DNA of 64,000 nucleotides, taken from assembly GCF_009873495.1 (NCBI RefSeq), contig NZ_CP046703.1, positions 4,630,501 to 4,694,500 on the forward strand, read 5' to 3'. The notes beneath the pieces were generated by a model that worked only from the letters and a program-made list of their open reading frames with translations, made no database searches and was not told the origin of the DNA. This DNA is from Nostoc sp. ATCC 53789 (lineage in GTDB: Bacteria; Cyanobacteriota; Cyanobacteriia; Cyanobacteriales; Nostocaceae). Shown here piece by piece: positions 10,150 to 19,275 of this stretch. Made by a program: the position numbers and the translations under genes. Numbering within the stretch: position 1 is the stretch's first letter; every line of letters starts with the position of its first letter.

Positions 10150-10179
10150 TTGACAAGAAGAGATGAGGTTAGGTATATT
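10150..10179 (+). promoter_or_regulatory. Predicted sigma-70 promoter for the coiled-coil gene pair
   Basis: TTGACA at 10150-10155 is followed, after 18 bp, by TATATT at 10174-10179. Transcription would begin near 10186-10188, leaving a leader of about 220 nt before the first start codon at 10409. The leader holds an imperfect stem (10238-10277). Prediction from sequence only. Confidence 0.6.
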
Positions 10180-10185
10180 CATCTT

Positions 10186-10199
10186 AGTACAAAAGTACT
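10186..10199. promoter_or_regulatory. LexA-like box AGTAC-N4-GTACT
   Basis: The palindrome AGTACAAAAGTACT fits the cyanobacterial LexA consensus RGTACNNNDGTWCB (as I recall it from Anabaena work). It lies just downstream of the predicted -10 box, over the expected transcription start, which is where a bound repressor would block initiation. Target genes would be the coiled-coil pair at 10409 and 11446. Confidence 0.5.
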
Positions 10200-10408
10200 A
10201 ACAAATCTCAAAGGGAAAACTATACCTGAAAAATAGCAGGACATAACTGTGGAAAATTCGTACCACATAAGTGTCCTATATCGATCATTTCAGTATTTCC
10301 ACTGCGTTAAAAATGTTGATTTAAAGGCTACTCTGATGTCTGCATAGGGTAGTCCTTGGTATGGCTTGCTACCCAATAAATCATTTGCCTATTGAAGGGA
10401 GTTGGAAG

Positions 10409-11392
10409 ATGACTACAGTTGGAGTCAAGGACAGCAAACAACAACTAATGCAAGCATTTCAACAAATTATTATCCAAAGAAAAAAGCTGGAATCTAAAAT
10501 AGCAACCAAACAAGAGGAAGCAGACAAGGCAAAAAGTCAAGAAATTCTGCAAGCAGCTTCTGCATATACGGTTGATAGTATCGTCAAAGGTTTAGCTGAT
10601 TTACAATTGGAGTTTGGCAGTATTCTCAATGCGTTATCTGAAAAACTAGCTCAGGAAAATTCTAAGTTAGATGAATTGAACCGAGCTATAGAAATTGAAA
10701 CTCAACGCTTACAAGAGCTTCAACAAATCAGAGTTGTAGCGGATACTCTAGACATTTTAAGTCAAGAACACCAAGAAAAATTAAAAACCCTAGAGCAAGA
10801 TACTATCAGCAAAAGGGAAGCACTAGAAAAAGAAATTACAATTAGGCGGAAAGAATGGCAAAAAGAGCAAGCAGAGTATGAAGAAAAACTCCAAGAGTAT
10901 AACGATTTCTTAGTCAAAGAGCGCCAGCAAGAACAAGAAGAATCTCAATATAAGTTAGAAACTACTCGTAAACTCAATACAGATAGCTACGAAGCGGTAA
11001 AACGCCAACAACAAAGGGAAATACAAGAAAATTCTCAAAAGAAAGATAAAGATTGGGCACAACGAGAAAAGATATTCGCTGAACGCCAACCACTGTTTGC
11101 AGACTATGAACAAAAGGTAACTACATTTCCTAACGAACTGGAAGAAGCCGTTAAGAAAGCTAGAGAAGAAGCAATTAAAGAAACAAGCCAAAAAGCTAAA
11201 ATTGAGGCTGATTTATTTGAGAGAGAATGGGAATCTAACAAACAGAGTTATGAACAAAAAATTCAATCTCTGGAAGAAACAATTAAGAAACAGTCTGAGC
11301 AAATAGAAGGTATCTCTGCTCAATTGCAAACTGCATTAAAACAAGCACAAGACTTAGCTATGAGGGCTTTTGGTAGTTCTAATCCTAAATAG
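10409..11392 (+). CDS. Coiled-coil protein, first of a tandem paralogous pair
   Basis: 327 residues from ATG 10409, chosen because AAGGGAG (10395-10401) lies 7 bp before it; an upstream in-frame ATG at 10361 lacks one. The protein is almost entirely charged, Glu/Gln/Lys-rich helix with long heptad stretches (about residues 15-45 and 80-310) and no membrane segment or enzyme motif. The C-terminal part (IQSLEETIKKQSEQI, then LQTALKQAQDLAMRAF) matches the next gene closely, so the two are duplicates. Coiled-coil-rich proteins of cyanobacteria include filament-forming cytoskeletal proteins, but I cannot assign this one. It probably shares a transcript with 11446. Confidence 0.8.
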   Translation: MTTVGVKDSKQQLMQAFQQIIIQRKKLESKIATKQEEADKAKSQEILQAASAYTVDSIVKGLADLQLEFGSILNALSEKLAQENSKLDELNRAIEIETQRLQELQQIRVVADTLDILSQEHQEKLKTLEQDTISKREALEKEITIRRKEWQKEQAEYEEKLQEYNDFLVKERQQEQEESQYKLETTRKLNTDSYEAVKRQQQREIQENSQKKDKDWAQREKIFAERQPLFADYEQKVTTFPNELEEAVKKAREEAIKETSQKAKIEADLFEREWESNKQSYEQKIQSLEETIKKQSEQIEGISAQLQTALKQAQDLAMRAFGSSNPK

Positions 11393-11445
11393 TTACGAGT
11401 TTGTAGCATCTTAACCATTTTTAATTCCTGAAGAGGAGGTTTGTT

Positions 11446-12525
11446 GTGGTGGTGAAAAAGCCAACTGATAAGAATACTAAAGTAGAAATTCTTCAGGCGT
11501 TTGAAGAGTTAGCTAAAGAAAAAGCAGCACTGAAATCGGAACTTGAAAAAGTTGCCAAAGAAAGCCAGCCTGGAACAAAAGAACAGCCTAAATTAGAACA
11601 AAAAACAGATATGAATCAGCTTTCGAGTGTCCAACAGAAGATGAACAATACAATTGAAAGCTTGGCAAAGATTCAATTAGGTTTTGGCAGTGCTGCTAAT
11701 GAATTATCGGAACAGCTAACCACAAAAGCCTCTAAGTTGGAAGAAATCAGGCGAAATTTAGAAGAAGAAATACAACAATTAACACAGCTGCACAATTTAG
11801 AAATTTCTGATGATATCTTGGATACTCTCATCCAATCTTATGAAGATAATACGAAAGCTTATCAGGAAGAATATAACCAGCGTTCTGAAGTGTTATTCCA
11901 AGAAATACTAGAACAAAGAAATACTTGGGGAAAAGAACAAGAAGAACAGCAACGGGCTATAAAAGAACGGAATGAAAACTTGAAGAAAACTCGACAACGC
12001 GATGCATCAGAGTATAAATATAATTTAGAACTCCAACGACAATTGCAAAGTGACGAATACGAACAAGAGCAGAAAGCACTATATAAACAACTAGAAGAAT
12101 TACTACAAGAGACAGAGAAACAATGGGCTGAACGAGAGAAAGCAATTTCTGAGAGAGAGAAACAATTTGAAGAATTAAAAGCTAAGGTAGAGGCTTTCCC
12201 GAAAGATAAAGAAGCAGCTATCAAAAAAGCTATAGAAGAAGGCAAAGGCATCGCCCATTACCAGGCGAAAGTAAAATCAGATTTATATTCTAAGGAAGTG
12301 GAAGGGCAAAAGCGTTTCTATGAACAAAGGCTGCAATCTCTAGAACAAACTATTACTAATCAAGAGACGCGGATTCAAAATCTTTCTAAACAACTTGAAT
12401 CTGCTCTCAAGCAAGTTCAGGATTTGGCAGTTAAAGCTATTGAAGGGACTTCAAATGTTAATTCATATCAGGCTATTAAAGAAATAGCTTTAGAACAGGC
12501 AAAAACTCAAGCGAAAAATAAATAA
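11446..12525 (+). CDS. Coiled-coil protein, second of a tandem paralogous pair
   Basis: 359 residues starting at GTG 11446, with a strong ribosome-binding site GAGGAGG at 11433-11439 and 6-bp spacing. A second GTG follows immediately. It is 53 bp after its paralogue. The same plan is seen: a short N-terminal helix (VEILQAFEELAKEKAAL), a middle segment FGSAANELSEQL matching FGSILNALSEKL in the first protein, then about 250 residues of heptad coiled coil, and the shared C-terminal motif QLESALKQVQDLAVKAI. No membrane helix and no catalytic motif. The conserved paralogous ends suggest that the two proteins interact with each other or with a common partner; that is inference. Confidence 0.8.
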   Translation: MVVKKPTDKNTKVEILQAFEELAKEKAALKSELEKVAKESQPGTKEQPKLEQKTDMNQLSSVQQKMNNTIESLAKIQLGFGSAANELSEQLTTKASKLEEIRRNLEEEIQQLTQLHNLEISDDILDTLIQSYEDNTKAYQEEYNQRSEVLFQEILEQRNTWGKEQEEQQRAIKERNENLKKTRQRDASEYKYNLELQRQLQSDEYEQEQKALYKQLEELLQETEKQWAEREKAISEREKQFEELKAKVEAFPKDKEAAIKKAIEEGKGIAHYQAKVKSDLYSKEVEGQKRFYEQRLQSLEQTITNQETRIQNLSKQLESALKQVQDLAVKAIEGTSNVNSYQAIKEIALEQAKTQAKNK

Positions 12526-12781
12526 TACCGATTATTTTTGACGTTGCACAGAGCAAGGGGCTTAAGCTCCTTGTTTTAAGCTGTTACGCAAATAAGATTG
12601 CACATCAACTGGTGAGGTTGTCCTTTGTCAATTGTCCTTGGTAAACACTTTTGACTAATGACTAATGACGGTCTACACGGAAAATATTGCAATATGTAGG
12701 CGCGTTAGCTTATCAAGGTTGATTTTGTGCCGCTTCCCATAGAATTGGTATAAGCTGATTTATTTTTATGACAATTGATTT

Positions 12782-12809
12782 TAGAGACTTAATTTAAATT
12801 AAGTCTCTA
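12782..12809. repeat. 28-bp perfect AT-rich palindrome
   Basis: TAGAGACTTAATTT and its exact reverse complement meet with no loop. The outer TAGAGAC/GTCTCTA ends are the same as those of the palindromes near 52.1 kb, so it belongs to a dispersed hairpin family. It lies 18 bp after the stop of the small ORF at 12828-12944 and could end its transcript, although no T-run follows. Confidence 0.75.
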
Positions 12810-12827
12810 CAACGGACTATAACGCTT

Positions 12828-12944
12828 TTATTCGGTTTTCTTTGGTTTTTTGATGTCTGGGGGAGGTTGTAATCTCTTCTTCTTTGTTCCGGTAGCCTGT
12901 GTTTGCTGAAATGCTTGATTAGAATTTGGCTCTTGACTAGACAT
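12828..12944 (-). CDS. Possible 38-aa basic, proline-rich small protein
   Basis: ATG 12944 to TAA 12828 encodes 38 residues: a Gln/Ser/Asn-rich first half (MSSQEPNSNQAFQQT) and a strongly basic tail (TGTKKKRLQPPPDIKKPKKT). It has no membrane segment. A GGAG lies about 18 bp upstream, too far to be a convincing ribosome-binding site. The Lys/Pro tail suggests nucleic-acid or acidic-partner binding if it is expressed. It may be a real short protein or chance. Confidence 0.35.
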   Translation of the reverse strand: MSSQEPNSNQAFQQTQATGTKKKRLQPPPDIKKPKKTE

Positions 12945-13276
12945 AATAGTAAATTTTAAAATCTCCGACAATATTATCTACATTACGGGTATTGTAGATT
13001 ACAGAAATATATCACAAGGAATTTAAATTTTTAACTAAAAAATTAGTACATAATGTTAATCGTGTAATAATCTTTGCTTTGTTTATACTTAAGGTTGATT
13101 CGGCATAATCTTAATACCCTTTCCTGGATAGCTTTCTAAATTTAGACTTATCGGCAACTGGGAAAGCTGATTAGATAGTAATATTTTGCCTAAAAAAGGA
13201 AGAAATAAGGCTAAAATTTATGTAAGTACAAGCCGTTGAATATTAAATTAACTTTAAATTTATTTAACTTTACAGA

Positions 13277-16200
13277 ATGCCAGACGCGGAAAAGTCCCAA
13301 AACCAGCTGGCTAATGAAAAGCTGCTGCATCGGCAAGTTAGTAAAAAAGCAAATTATTCGCTCTTAGCCAGTGGAGAAGAGGGAATGGTGCTTCAGTTGG
13401 CGGATGGTACTATCCAGGCTTGCAGTGCAGCTTGCGATCGCATTTTGGGACTAACCACAGCACAACTTGTAGGGCAGAATTTGCTCGATTCCAAGTGGCA
13501 ATTTCTTCATGAAGATGGCTCTCCTTTAACTAGCGAAACTCACCCAGCGATCGCTGCTCAGAAAACAGGTAGACCTTGCTTGAATGTGGTGTGTGGCTTT
13601 TATAAGCCAAATGGTCAGCTAGTCTGGCTATTGTTGTCTTCAAAACCTCTGTTCCAAGCAGGAGTAAACACTCCTTTTGCGATCGTCACAACTTTTTCGG
13701 ATATTACAGAATTTAAGCACGCACAACTTGAGGAAAAATGTAACTGTACTGAAGATACTCAACAAGTTGAAGAAGAAAGTTGGTTGCAGCCAGAAGCTGA
13801 GAGTAGTGTTCCTCTTGCCTCTCTTGTTGATGCAAATGAATCTCAGATACTGTGGGATAGTCAACGTTTGTTCCAACAAATTGCTGGTACTCTTCCGGGG
13901 ATACTTTACATATACGACCTGATTGAGCAGCGAAATTCTTATGTTAATTACGAAATTGCTCAAGGTTGGGGCTACACACCAGCAGAAATCCAGGCAATGG
14001 GAAAGGATTTATTTACCCAACTTCTACACCCTGAAGATTTGGCTCGACTCCCTACTTATTTTGAAAGATTTAATTCTACCTGTCAGGGCGAAGTCCTCAG
14101 TTTTGAATACCGCATTCGACACGCGAATGGAGAATGGCGTTGGTTTTGTAGCTATGACACTGTATATAGCAGAACTGTTGAGGGATTCCCGAAATATCTT
14201 TTAGGCATTGCTTTCGATATCACAGAGCGACGACATATAGAAATTTCGCTGCGGCAAAGTAACGAAAGGTTTGAGCTAGCAGCTGCGGCGGTTAATTGCC
14301 TAATCTATGACTGGGAAATTCACAGAAGTAGTGTAGAAAGAACTCAGGGTTTAACCCAGGTTTTTGGCTACACACAACAAGAAGCTGAACCTACCTTCGA
14401 GTGGTGGCAACAACTTATCCACCCCGATGACCAACAAAGAGTTAATGACCAGTTCATGGCTAGTATGGCCAATGGCAACCGTTATAGCATTGAGTATCGA
14501 ATCCGTCACAAAGATGGTCGCTATTTATGGGTGCAAGACCAGGGTTTTGCTGTCCGGGAAGCAAATGGTCAGGTAGTTAGGGTTGTTGGTGCTAGTACTG
14601 ATATTACCGAACAGCAAGCTATACTGCGTGATCGCCAGCAAATTGAAACAAATCTGCGCGAGAGTGAAGAACGGATTCGGTTAGCCACGACTGCTGCGGA
14701 ACTGGGTATGTGGTTTTGGAATATTACCACCAACGAGTTAGTTTGGACAGAGAAATGTAAGGAGCTATTTGGACTAGCCCCAGAAGTCGAAATGAGCTAT
14801 GAGCTTTTCCTCAACTGCATACATCCAGAAGATCGTCAACGCCTCAATGAAGCGATCGCTCGTTGTTTTCAGGAAAAGGTTGAGTATGACATTGAATACC
14901 GCAGTCTTTGGTCTGATGGTAGCATTCATTGGATTGCTGCTAAAGGTCGTGTCTTTTACGAAGCCGACGATCAGCCAGTTCGGATGATGGGTACTTCTCA
15001 GGATATTACTGGGCGCAAACAGATAGAAAATGATTTGCGCCAGCGTGAAACTCAATTAAGGCGCTTAGTTGATTCCAATATTATTGGCATTATGTTCGCT
15101 ACACCTGACCATATTACTGAGGCGAACGAGGCTTTTTTAGAAATGGTGGGTTATACGCGAGAGGAACTATTAGCAGGTAAAGTACGCAGAAAACAGATGA
15201 CTCCACCGGAATATCACGCTCTTGATGAGCAGGGGATAGAGCAACTTTTAACGGTTGGAGTATGTAATCCTTTTGAAAAAGAATATATCCGCAAAGATGG
15301 TTCGCGCATTCCCATACTAATTGGTGGTGCTTTGGTAGAAAAAGATCCGCCATCTTGGATCTGTTTTATTCTGGACTTAACCCCAAGGAAGCAATTAGAA
15401 CAGACACTTAGACAACAAGCAGAGGAACTCAAACAGGCGAACCGAAACAAAGACGAATTTCTCGCCATTCTCTCCCACGAATTGCGATCGCCCCTCAACC
15501 CAATTTTAGGCTGGTCATCGCTACTCAAAAGCCGCAAATTTGATGAAGCTACTACCAATCGGGCCTTAGAAACCATCGAAAGAAATACTCAATTGCAGAT
15601 TCAATTAATTGATGAATTGCTGGATGTATCCCGAATTATTCGCGGTAAGTTGAACCTGACTTTTGCCACTGTTAACCTAGCATCTGTAATTGATGCTGCA
15701 TTAGAAACAGTCCGGTTAATCGCAGAAAGCAAATCCATCCAAATAAAAATACAGCTTGACCCTAATGTTGGTAAAGTGTCTGGCGATTATTATCGCTTAC
15801 AGCAAGTTGTAGGGAATTTACTCTCGAATGCTGTCAAGTTCACTCCTCCTAACGGTTCTGTGGAAGTCAACCTATCGTTAAATAGGGAATTGACTTCCCA
15901 CTCAGCACTGATTCAAGTTAAAGACACTGGACAAGGGATTTCCCCTGAATTCCTCCCCCACGTATTTGAATATTTTCGTCAAGCTGATAGCAGTACAACC
16001 AGAAAATTTGGCGGGCTGGGGTTGGGATTGGCAATAGTTCGCAACCTGGTAGAGCTGCATGGTGGAACTATAACAGCAGCTAGTCCAGGAGAAGGACAGG
16101 GAGCAATTTTTATTGTGAGACTGCCTGTGATGAAAGAGATTAGGGGAGATGAGAAAACTGGGGGAGGCACAGAGAAATTTAACTCGTTAGCGATCGCTGG

Positions 16201-16573
16201 ACTGCGGATATTGATTGTTGATGATGATGCTGATACACGGGAGTTTTTGCACTTCTTCCTACAGCAGAATGGGGTACTAACAACTGTTGCAGCATCGGTA
16301 ACTGAGGCGCTCGCTGTCATAGTCAAGACCATACCTGATGTATTAATCAGTGATTTAGGAATGCCAGAGATGGATGGCTACAGCCTAATTAAGCTACTCA
16401 GGGCTATGCCAAAGGAAGAGGGAGGGGAAATTCCGGCGATCGCTCTTACAGCTTATGCGGGAGAAAGCGATCGCGATCGAGTTCTAGCATCTGGTTTTCA
16501 GAAACATATTGCCAAGCCAGTACAACCAACTGAATTAATAACCTCAATTGCAGATTTGGTAGGTCAAAGATAA
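13277..16573 (+). CDS. Hybrid histidine kinase with multiple PAS domains and a C-terminal receiver
   Basis: 1098 residues. Five PAS domains in series: about 30-150, 195-320, 330-450, 460-580 and 590-705. Several have PAC ends such as VVGASTDITEQQ and MMGTSQDITGRK. They are followed by HisKA with the phospho-accepting His near residue 734 (LSHELRSPLNPILGW), an HATPase domain at about 835-955 (NLLSNAVKFTPP, DTGQGISPE, GGLGLGLAIV), and a receiver at about 980-1095 with phospho-acceptor Asp near 1025 (ISDLGMPEMDG). No membrane helix is seen, so it should be cytosolic. The signal is unknown, and no dedicated response regulator lies beside it. An internal phosphorelay ending on its own receiver is likely. 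Confidence 0.9.
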   Translation: MPDAEKSQNQLANEKLLHRQVSKKANYSLLASGEEGMVLQLADGTIQACSAACDRILGLTTAQLVGQNLLDSKWQFLHEDGSPLTSETHPAIAAQKTGRPCLNVVCGFYKPNGQLVWLLLSSKPLFQAGVNTPFAIVTTFSDITEFKHAQLEEKCNCTEDTQQVEEESWLQPEAESSVPLASLVDANESQILWDSQRLFQQIAGTLPGILYIYDLIEQRNSYVNYEIAQGWGYTPAEIQAMGKDLFTQLLHPEDLARLPTYFERFNSTCQGEVLSFEYRIRHANGEWRWFCSYDTVYSRTVEGFPKYLLGIAFDITERRHIEISLRQSNERFELAAAAVNCLIYDWEIHRSSVERTQGLTQVFGYTQQEAEPTFEWWQQLIHPDDQQRVNDQFMASMANGNRYSIEYRIRHKDGRYLWVQDQGFAVREANGQVVRVVGASTDITEQQAILRDRQQIETNLRESEERIRLATTAAELGMWFWNITTNELVWTEKCKELFGLAPEVEMSYELFLNCIHPEDRQRLNEAIARCFQEKVEYDIEYRSLWSDGSIHWIAAKGRVFYEADDQPVRMMGTSQDITGRKQIENDLRQRETQLRRLVDSNIIGIMFATPDHITEANEAFLEMVGYTREELLAGKVRRKQMTPPEYHALDEQGIEQLLTVGVCNPFEKEYIRKDGSRIPILIGGALVEKDPPSWICFILDLTPRKQLEQTLRQQAEELKQANRNKDEFLAILSHELRSPLNPILGWSSLLKSRKFDEATTNRALETIERNTQLQIQLIDELLDVSRIIRGKLNLTFATVNLASVIDAALETVRLIAESKSIQIKIQLDPNVGKVSGDYYRLQQVVGNLLSNAVKFTPPNGSVEVNLSLNRELTSHSALIQVKDTGQGISPEFLPHVFEYFRQADSSTTRKFGGLGLGLAIVRNLVELHGGTITAASPGEGQGAIFIVRLPVMKEIRGDEKTGGGTEKFNSLAIAGLRILIVDDDADTREFLHFFLQQNGVLTTVAASVTEALAVIVKTIPDVLISDLGMPEMDGYSLIKLLRAMPKEEGGEIPAIALTAYAGESDRDRVLASGFQKHIAKPVQPTELITSIADLVGQR

Positions 16574-17443
16574 GTAACACTTGTGACTGGCTCAAAATGT
16601 GAAGAGACGTTGCACTTCTCTGAAATTCAAATAGGACTTACGCAAACAATAGCCGAAACCTTTATTTTCAGGTAGGGGCAATTCATCAATTACCGCTATG
16701 CGTGTAGGTTTGCGTGACTCTTATCAAAAATCCTAGTTTATCCTTGGATTGATTTTCATAAAATTGTCTTTTGCAAAAGAATAATTCCGAGGTAAAAATC
16801 TTGGCGCAATCATGCCCCAAATCTTTGATTGCGATCGCTAATTTCCAGTCTAGTATTAGAAATTTTTATATCAAGGACAACTATCTAAAGAGTGAAAGTT
16901 TTTGATCGCAATCCAGCCATTAGTTAGTTGTATAATCTCCATTAAAGGATAATAATACATGATATCGTCAACATACATTGCTACTTCTTAAACCTTGTTA
17001 AAGATCGTGATGCATTGAGCTTGACGGTATTAACCCTCGTCCGCAATTATAAAGAAACGGCTATTAAAAGCCAATTTTCTTACTGCTTGACGGCGATTTT
17101 ATAACTGATAAAATCGTCTAATTTCATTAAGGATATTTATTATTGCAACGTAGGATATTACCACAGAATCACTGATTATCGTTATTAGTGTTATCTGCGG
17201 TTCTTTAAAAATCAAATAGGATCTAATACTATTTGTGATGAATATTTGGATAAATGTGATGAGATGTCAGAGCAGCTACTCATAATGTCCAACATTTTGA
17301 TTTTCCAGAGTTAACGGTTGTATTTGGGGTTCCCATCCATAATCGATGTAAACCAAACACTCATCTGGATATTTGTATTAACTTAACCTTGCACCCAGTA
17401 TTTTCCAATAGTCAATCCAAGAATTTCAAAAGAGGGTATTTCT
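16574..17443. other. Long leader/spacer upstream of the SLH-fasciclin gene
   Basis: 0.87 kb with no supported ORF. It contains a decayed copy of the GGACTTACGCAAA element (16634-16720) and a small hairpin at 17094-17116 (CGATTTTAT/ATAAAATCG). The start codon at 17444 is preceded by AGAGGG. The long AT-rich gap probably holds an upstream promoter and a long untranslated leader. Confidence 0.5.
16634..16720. repeat. Decayed copy A of the GGACTTACGCAAA inverted-repeat element
   Basis: Starts GGACTTACGCAAA, contains GTAGGGGCAATT, and ends TTTGCGTGACTC, an imperfect complement of the start. Shares its left end and GTAGGGGCAAT core with copies at 29694-29823 and 63505-63640. Confidence 0.7.
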
Positions 17444-19135
17444 ATGTTTAGTTTTTTTCGTTGGCCATCAGCAAGGGTTGCTTTACTAGTCCTGGGAATG
17501 ACAGCTGCTACAATAACTCCCATCGTAATTTCTACCCCAGCTTCATCTCAAAATACCGTTCCATCTGAGACACCATCTCCTGCAACACCATCTCCGACTT
17601 CAACAGTTAACTTATCTGATGTTTCCTCAGATTATTGGGCGCGTCCCTTCATTCAAGCCCTAGCTGACAATAATGTAATTGCTGGCTTTCCTGATGGCAG
17701 CTTCAGGCCAAATCAAGCCGTGACTCGTGCTGAATTTGCCGCCCTGATTCAGAAAGCTTTCCCTAACCAAAATCGAGTTCGGCAATTAACCGCAGGTGGA
17801 TTTCGTGATGTTCCTGCTGGTTATTGGGCATCTTCTGTAATTCAGTACGCCTACGAAACTGGATTTTTGGCAGGCTATCCTGGAAACGTGTTTTCGCCAA
17901 ATCAACAAATACCCAAGGTACAGGCGATCGTTGCTTTAACGAGTGGTTTAGGCTTAACTGCTAGTAACACCGGAGCCAGTACTGACCTCAGCACGTACTA
18001 CACCGACGCTTCAAGTATCCCGCAGTATGCCATTGCCAGTGTTACTAGTGCAACACAATCTAATATTGTTGTTAATTACCCAGATGTAAAACAACTCAAT
18101 CCCCAACAACCTTTAACTCGTGCTGAAGTTGCGGCACTCTTATATCAAGCTTTGGCTAAACAGGGACGAGTACAACCCATTGCTAGCAATCTTCCAGCTA
18201 GTCAGTATATTGTTGGTGGGACTCAAACTGGTAGCGATATTGTGACTCTTGCTTCATCCAGTAGTTCTCTTACAACACTGACTTCTTTATTAAAGGCAGC
18301 CGGCTTAACAGATGTTCTTCAACAGCCAGGCCCTTATACAGTCTTCGCTCCCACCGATCAAGCATTTGCTGCTTTACCTGCTGCTACCTTACAGCAGTTA
18401 CAGCAACCAGAAAATAGACAAGCATTGATTAAGATTTTGACATACCACGTGGTTCCTGGTGCAGTCACTTCTAGTCAACTCGCGGCTGGGGAACTGCAAA
18501 CTGCTGAAGAAAAGCCTGTAAATATTCAAATCGATCGCGCTAGCAATCAAATCTCAGTGAATAATGCCAGAGTTATCCAGGCGGATGTTAAAGCTAGCAA
18601 TGGTGTTATCCATGCAATTAACCAAGTTCTTGTCCCGCCTGATGTTAACATCAGTCAGTTAAATCAACCACCAACAGGAAATGCAGACGGAACAACGCCT
18701 ACTGTTACACCAGGTAGAACTACTCTTGGTGGCCCCAGCTATATCGGGGTTGCTGGTAACATTGGTTTAAGCGGCAACGATACAGCTTTGAGCGATGGTA
18801 ACTTTGCAGTAATTAGTAAGATTGGTCTGACACGTAATATCTCAGTGCGACCATCAGTGCTATTTGGGGATGATACAGTGTTTTTGGTTCCCTTGACTTT
18901 AGATTTTACCCCTCGTGCCTCTGCTGACGTGGGCGACCGAACCTTCTTTATATCTCCTTATATAGGTGCTGGTGTAGCGATCGAAGCTAATCTAGATACT
19001 GATTTTGGATTACTGCTAACTGGTGGTGTAGACATTCCTCTCGGTTCTAGATTTACGTTAAATGGCGCTGTAAATGCTGCTTTTATGGATCAAACTGATG
19101 TAGGGTTACAATTAGGACTTGGCTACAACTTCTAA
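17444..19135 (+). CDS. SLH-fasciclin protein with C-terminal beta-barrel-like region
   Basis: 563 residues. The start at ATG 17444 has AGAGGG 7 bp upstream. It has a signal peptide (about 1-36, ending STPASSQ) and a Thr/Pro/Ser linker. Three SLH-like repeats follow at about 53-100 (VSSDYWARPFIQALADNNVI), 115-165 and 185-240, then a fasciclin (FAS1) domain at about 262-402 (GPYTVFAPTDQAFAALP, YHVVPGAVTSS, NGVIHAINQVLVPP). The last 135 residues alternate polar and hydrophobic residues and end in LQLGLGYNF, as outer-membrane barrels do. Likely sits in the outer membrane, held to peptidoglycan or its polymers by SLH, with FAS1 for adhesion. The three-part combination is unusual. Confidence 0.85.
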   Translation: MFSFFRWPSARVALLVLGMTAATITPIVISTPASSQNTVPSETPSPATPSPTSTVNLSDVSSDYWARPFIQALADNNVIAGFPDGSFRPNQAVTRAEFAALIQKAFPNQNRVRQLTAGGFRDVPAGYWASSVIQYAYETGFLAGYPGNVFSPNQQIPKVQAIVALTSGLGLTASNTGASTDLSTYYTDASSIPQYAIASVTSATQSNIVVNYPDVKQLNPQQPLTRAEVAALLYQALAKQGRVQPIASNLPASQYIVGGTQTGSDIVTLASSSSSLTTLTSLLKAAGLTDVLQQPGPYTVFAPTDQAFAALPAATLQQLQQPENRQALIKILTYHVVPGAVTSSQLAAGELQTAEEKPVNIQIDRASNQISVNNARVIQADVKASNGVIHAINQVLVPPDVNISQLNQPPTGNADGTTPTVTPGRTTLGGPSYIGVAGNIGLSGNDTALSDGNFAVISKIGLTRNISVRPSVLFGDDTVFLVPLTLDFTPRASADVGDRTFFISPYIGAGVAIEANLDTDFGLLLTGGVDIPLGSRFTLNGAVNAAFMDQTDVGLQLGLGYNF

Positions 19136-19150
19136 GTCAACATATAATTA

Positions 19151-19275
19151 GATCCCCCTAAATCCCCCTTAAAAAGGGGGACTTTGACTCCGGTTCCCCC
19201 CTTTTTTAAGGGGGGTTAGGGGGGATCTAAAAGTGGCTAAATTCACAGTGAAACACTTTTCAAACAACCTCTAAT
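19151..19275. repeat. Inverted repeat GATCCCCCTAAATCCCCC plus conserved 48-bp tail
   Basis: 19151-19227 is a long imperfect inverted repeat (GATCCCCCTAAATCCCCCTT paired with AAGGGGGGTTAGGGGGGATC) that probably ends the SLH-fasciclin transcript. The tail at 19228-19275 (GGCTAAATTCACAGTGAAAC and onward to CAAACAACCTCTAA) recurs at 19963-20010 and 25399-25438, and a degenerate copy of the whole unit lies at 19890-20010. Confidence 0.8.

Larger units (their letters stand above)
12526..13276. other. Spacer with a perfect palindrome and one small ORF
   Basis: 0.75 kb between the coiled-coil pair and the hybrid kinase. It contains GACTAATGACTAATGAC-type heptamer repeats (about 12652-12668), the 28-bp palindrome at 12782-12809 and the small minus-strand ORF at 12828-12944. 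The rest is AT-rich and presumably includes the kinase promoter. Confidence 0.5.

Noticed and set aside
17383..17391. Pho box upstream of the SLH-fasciclin gene
   Set aside because: Only one CTTAACCT-like unit is present; SphR sites need at least two or three correctly spaced units.
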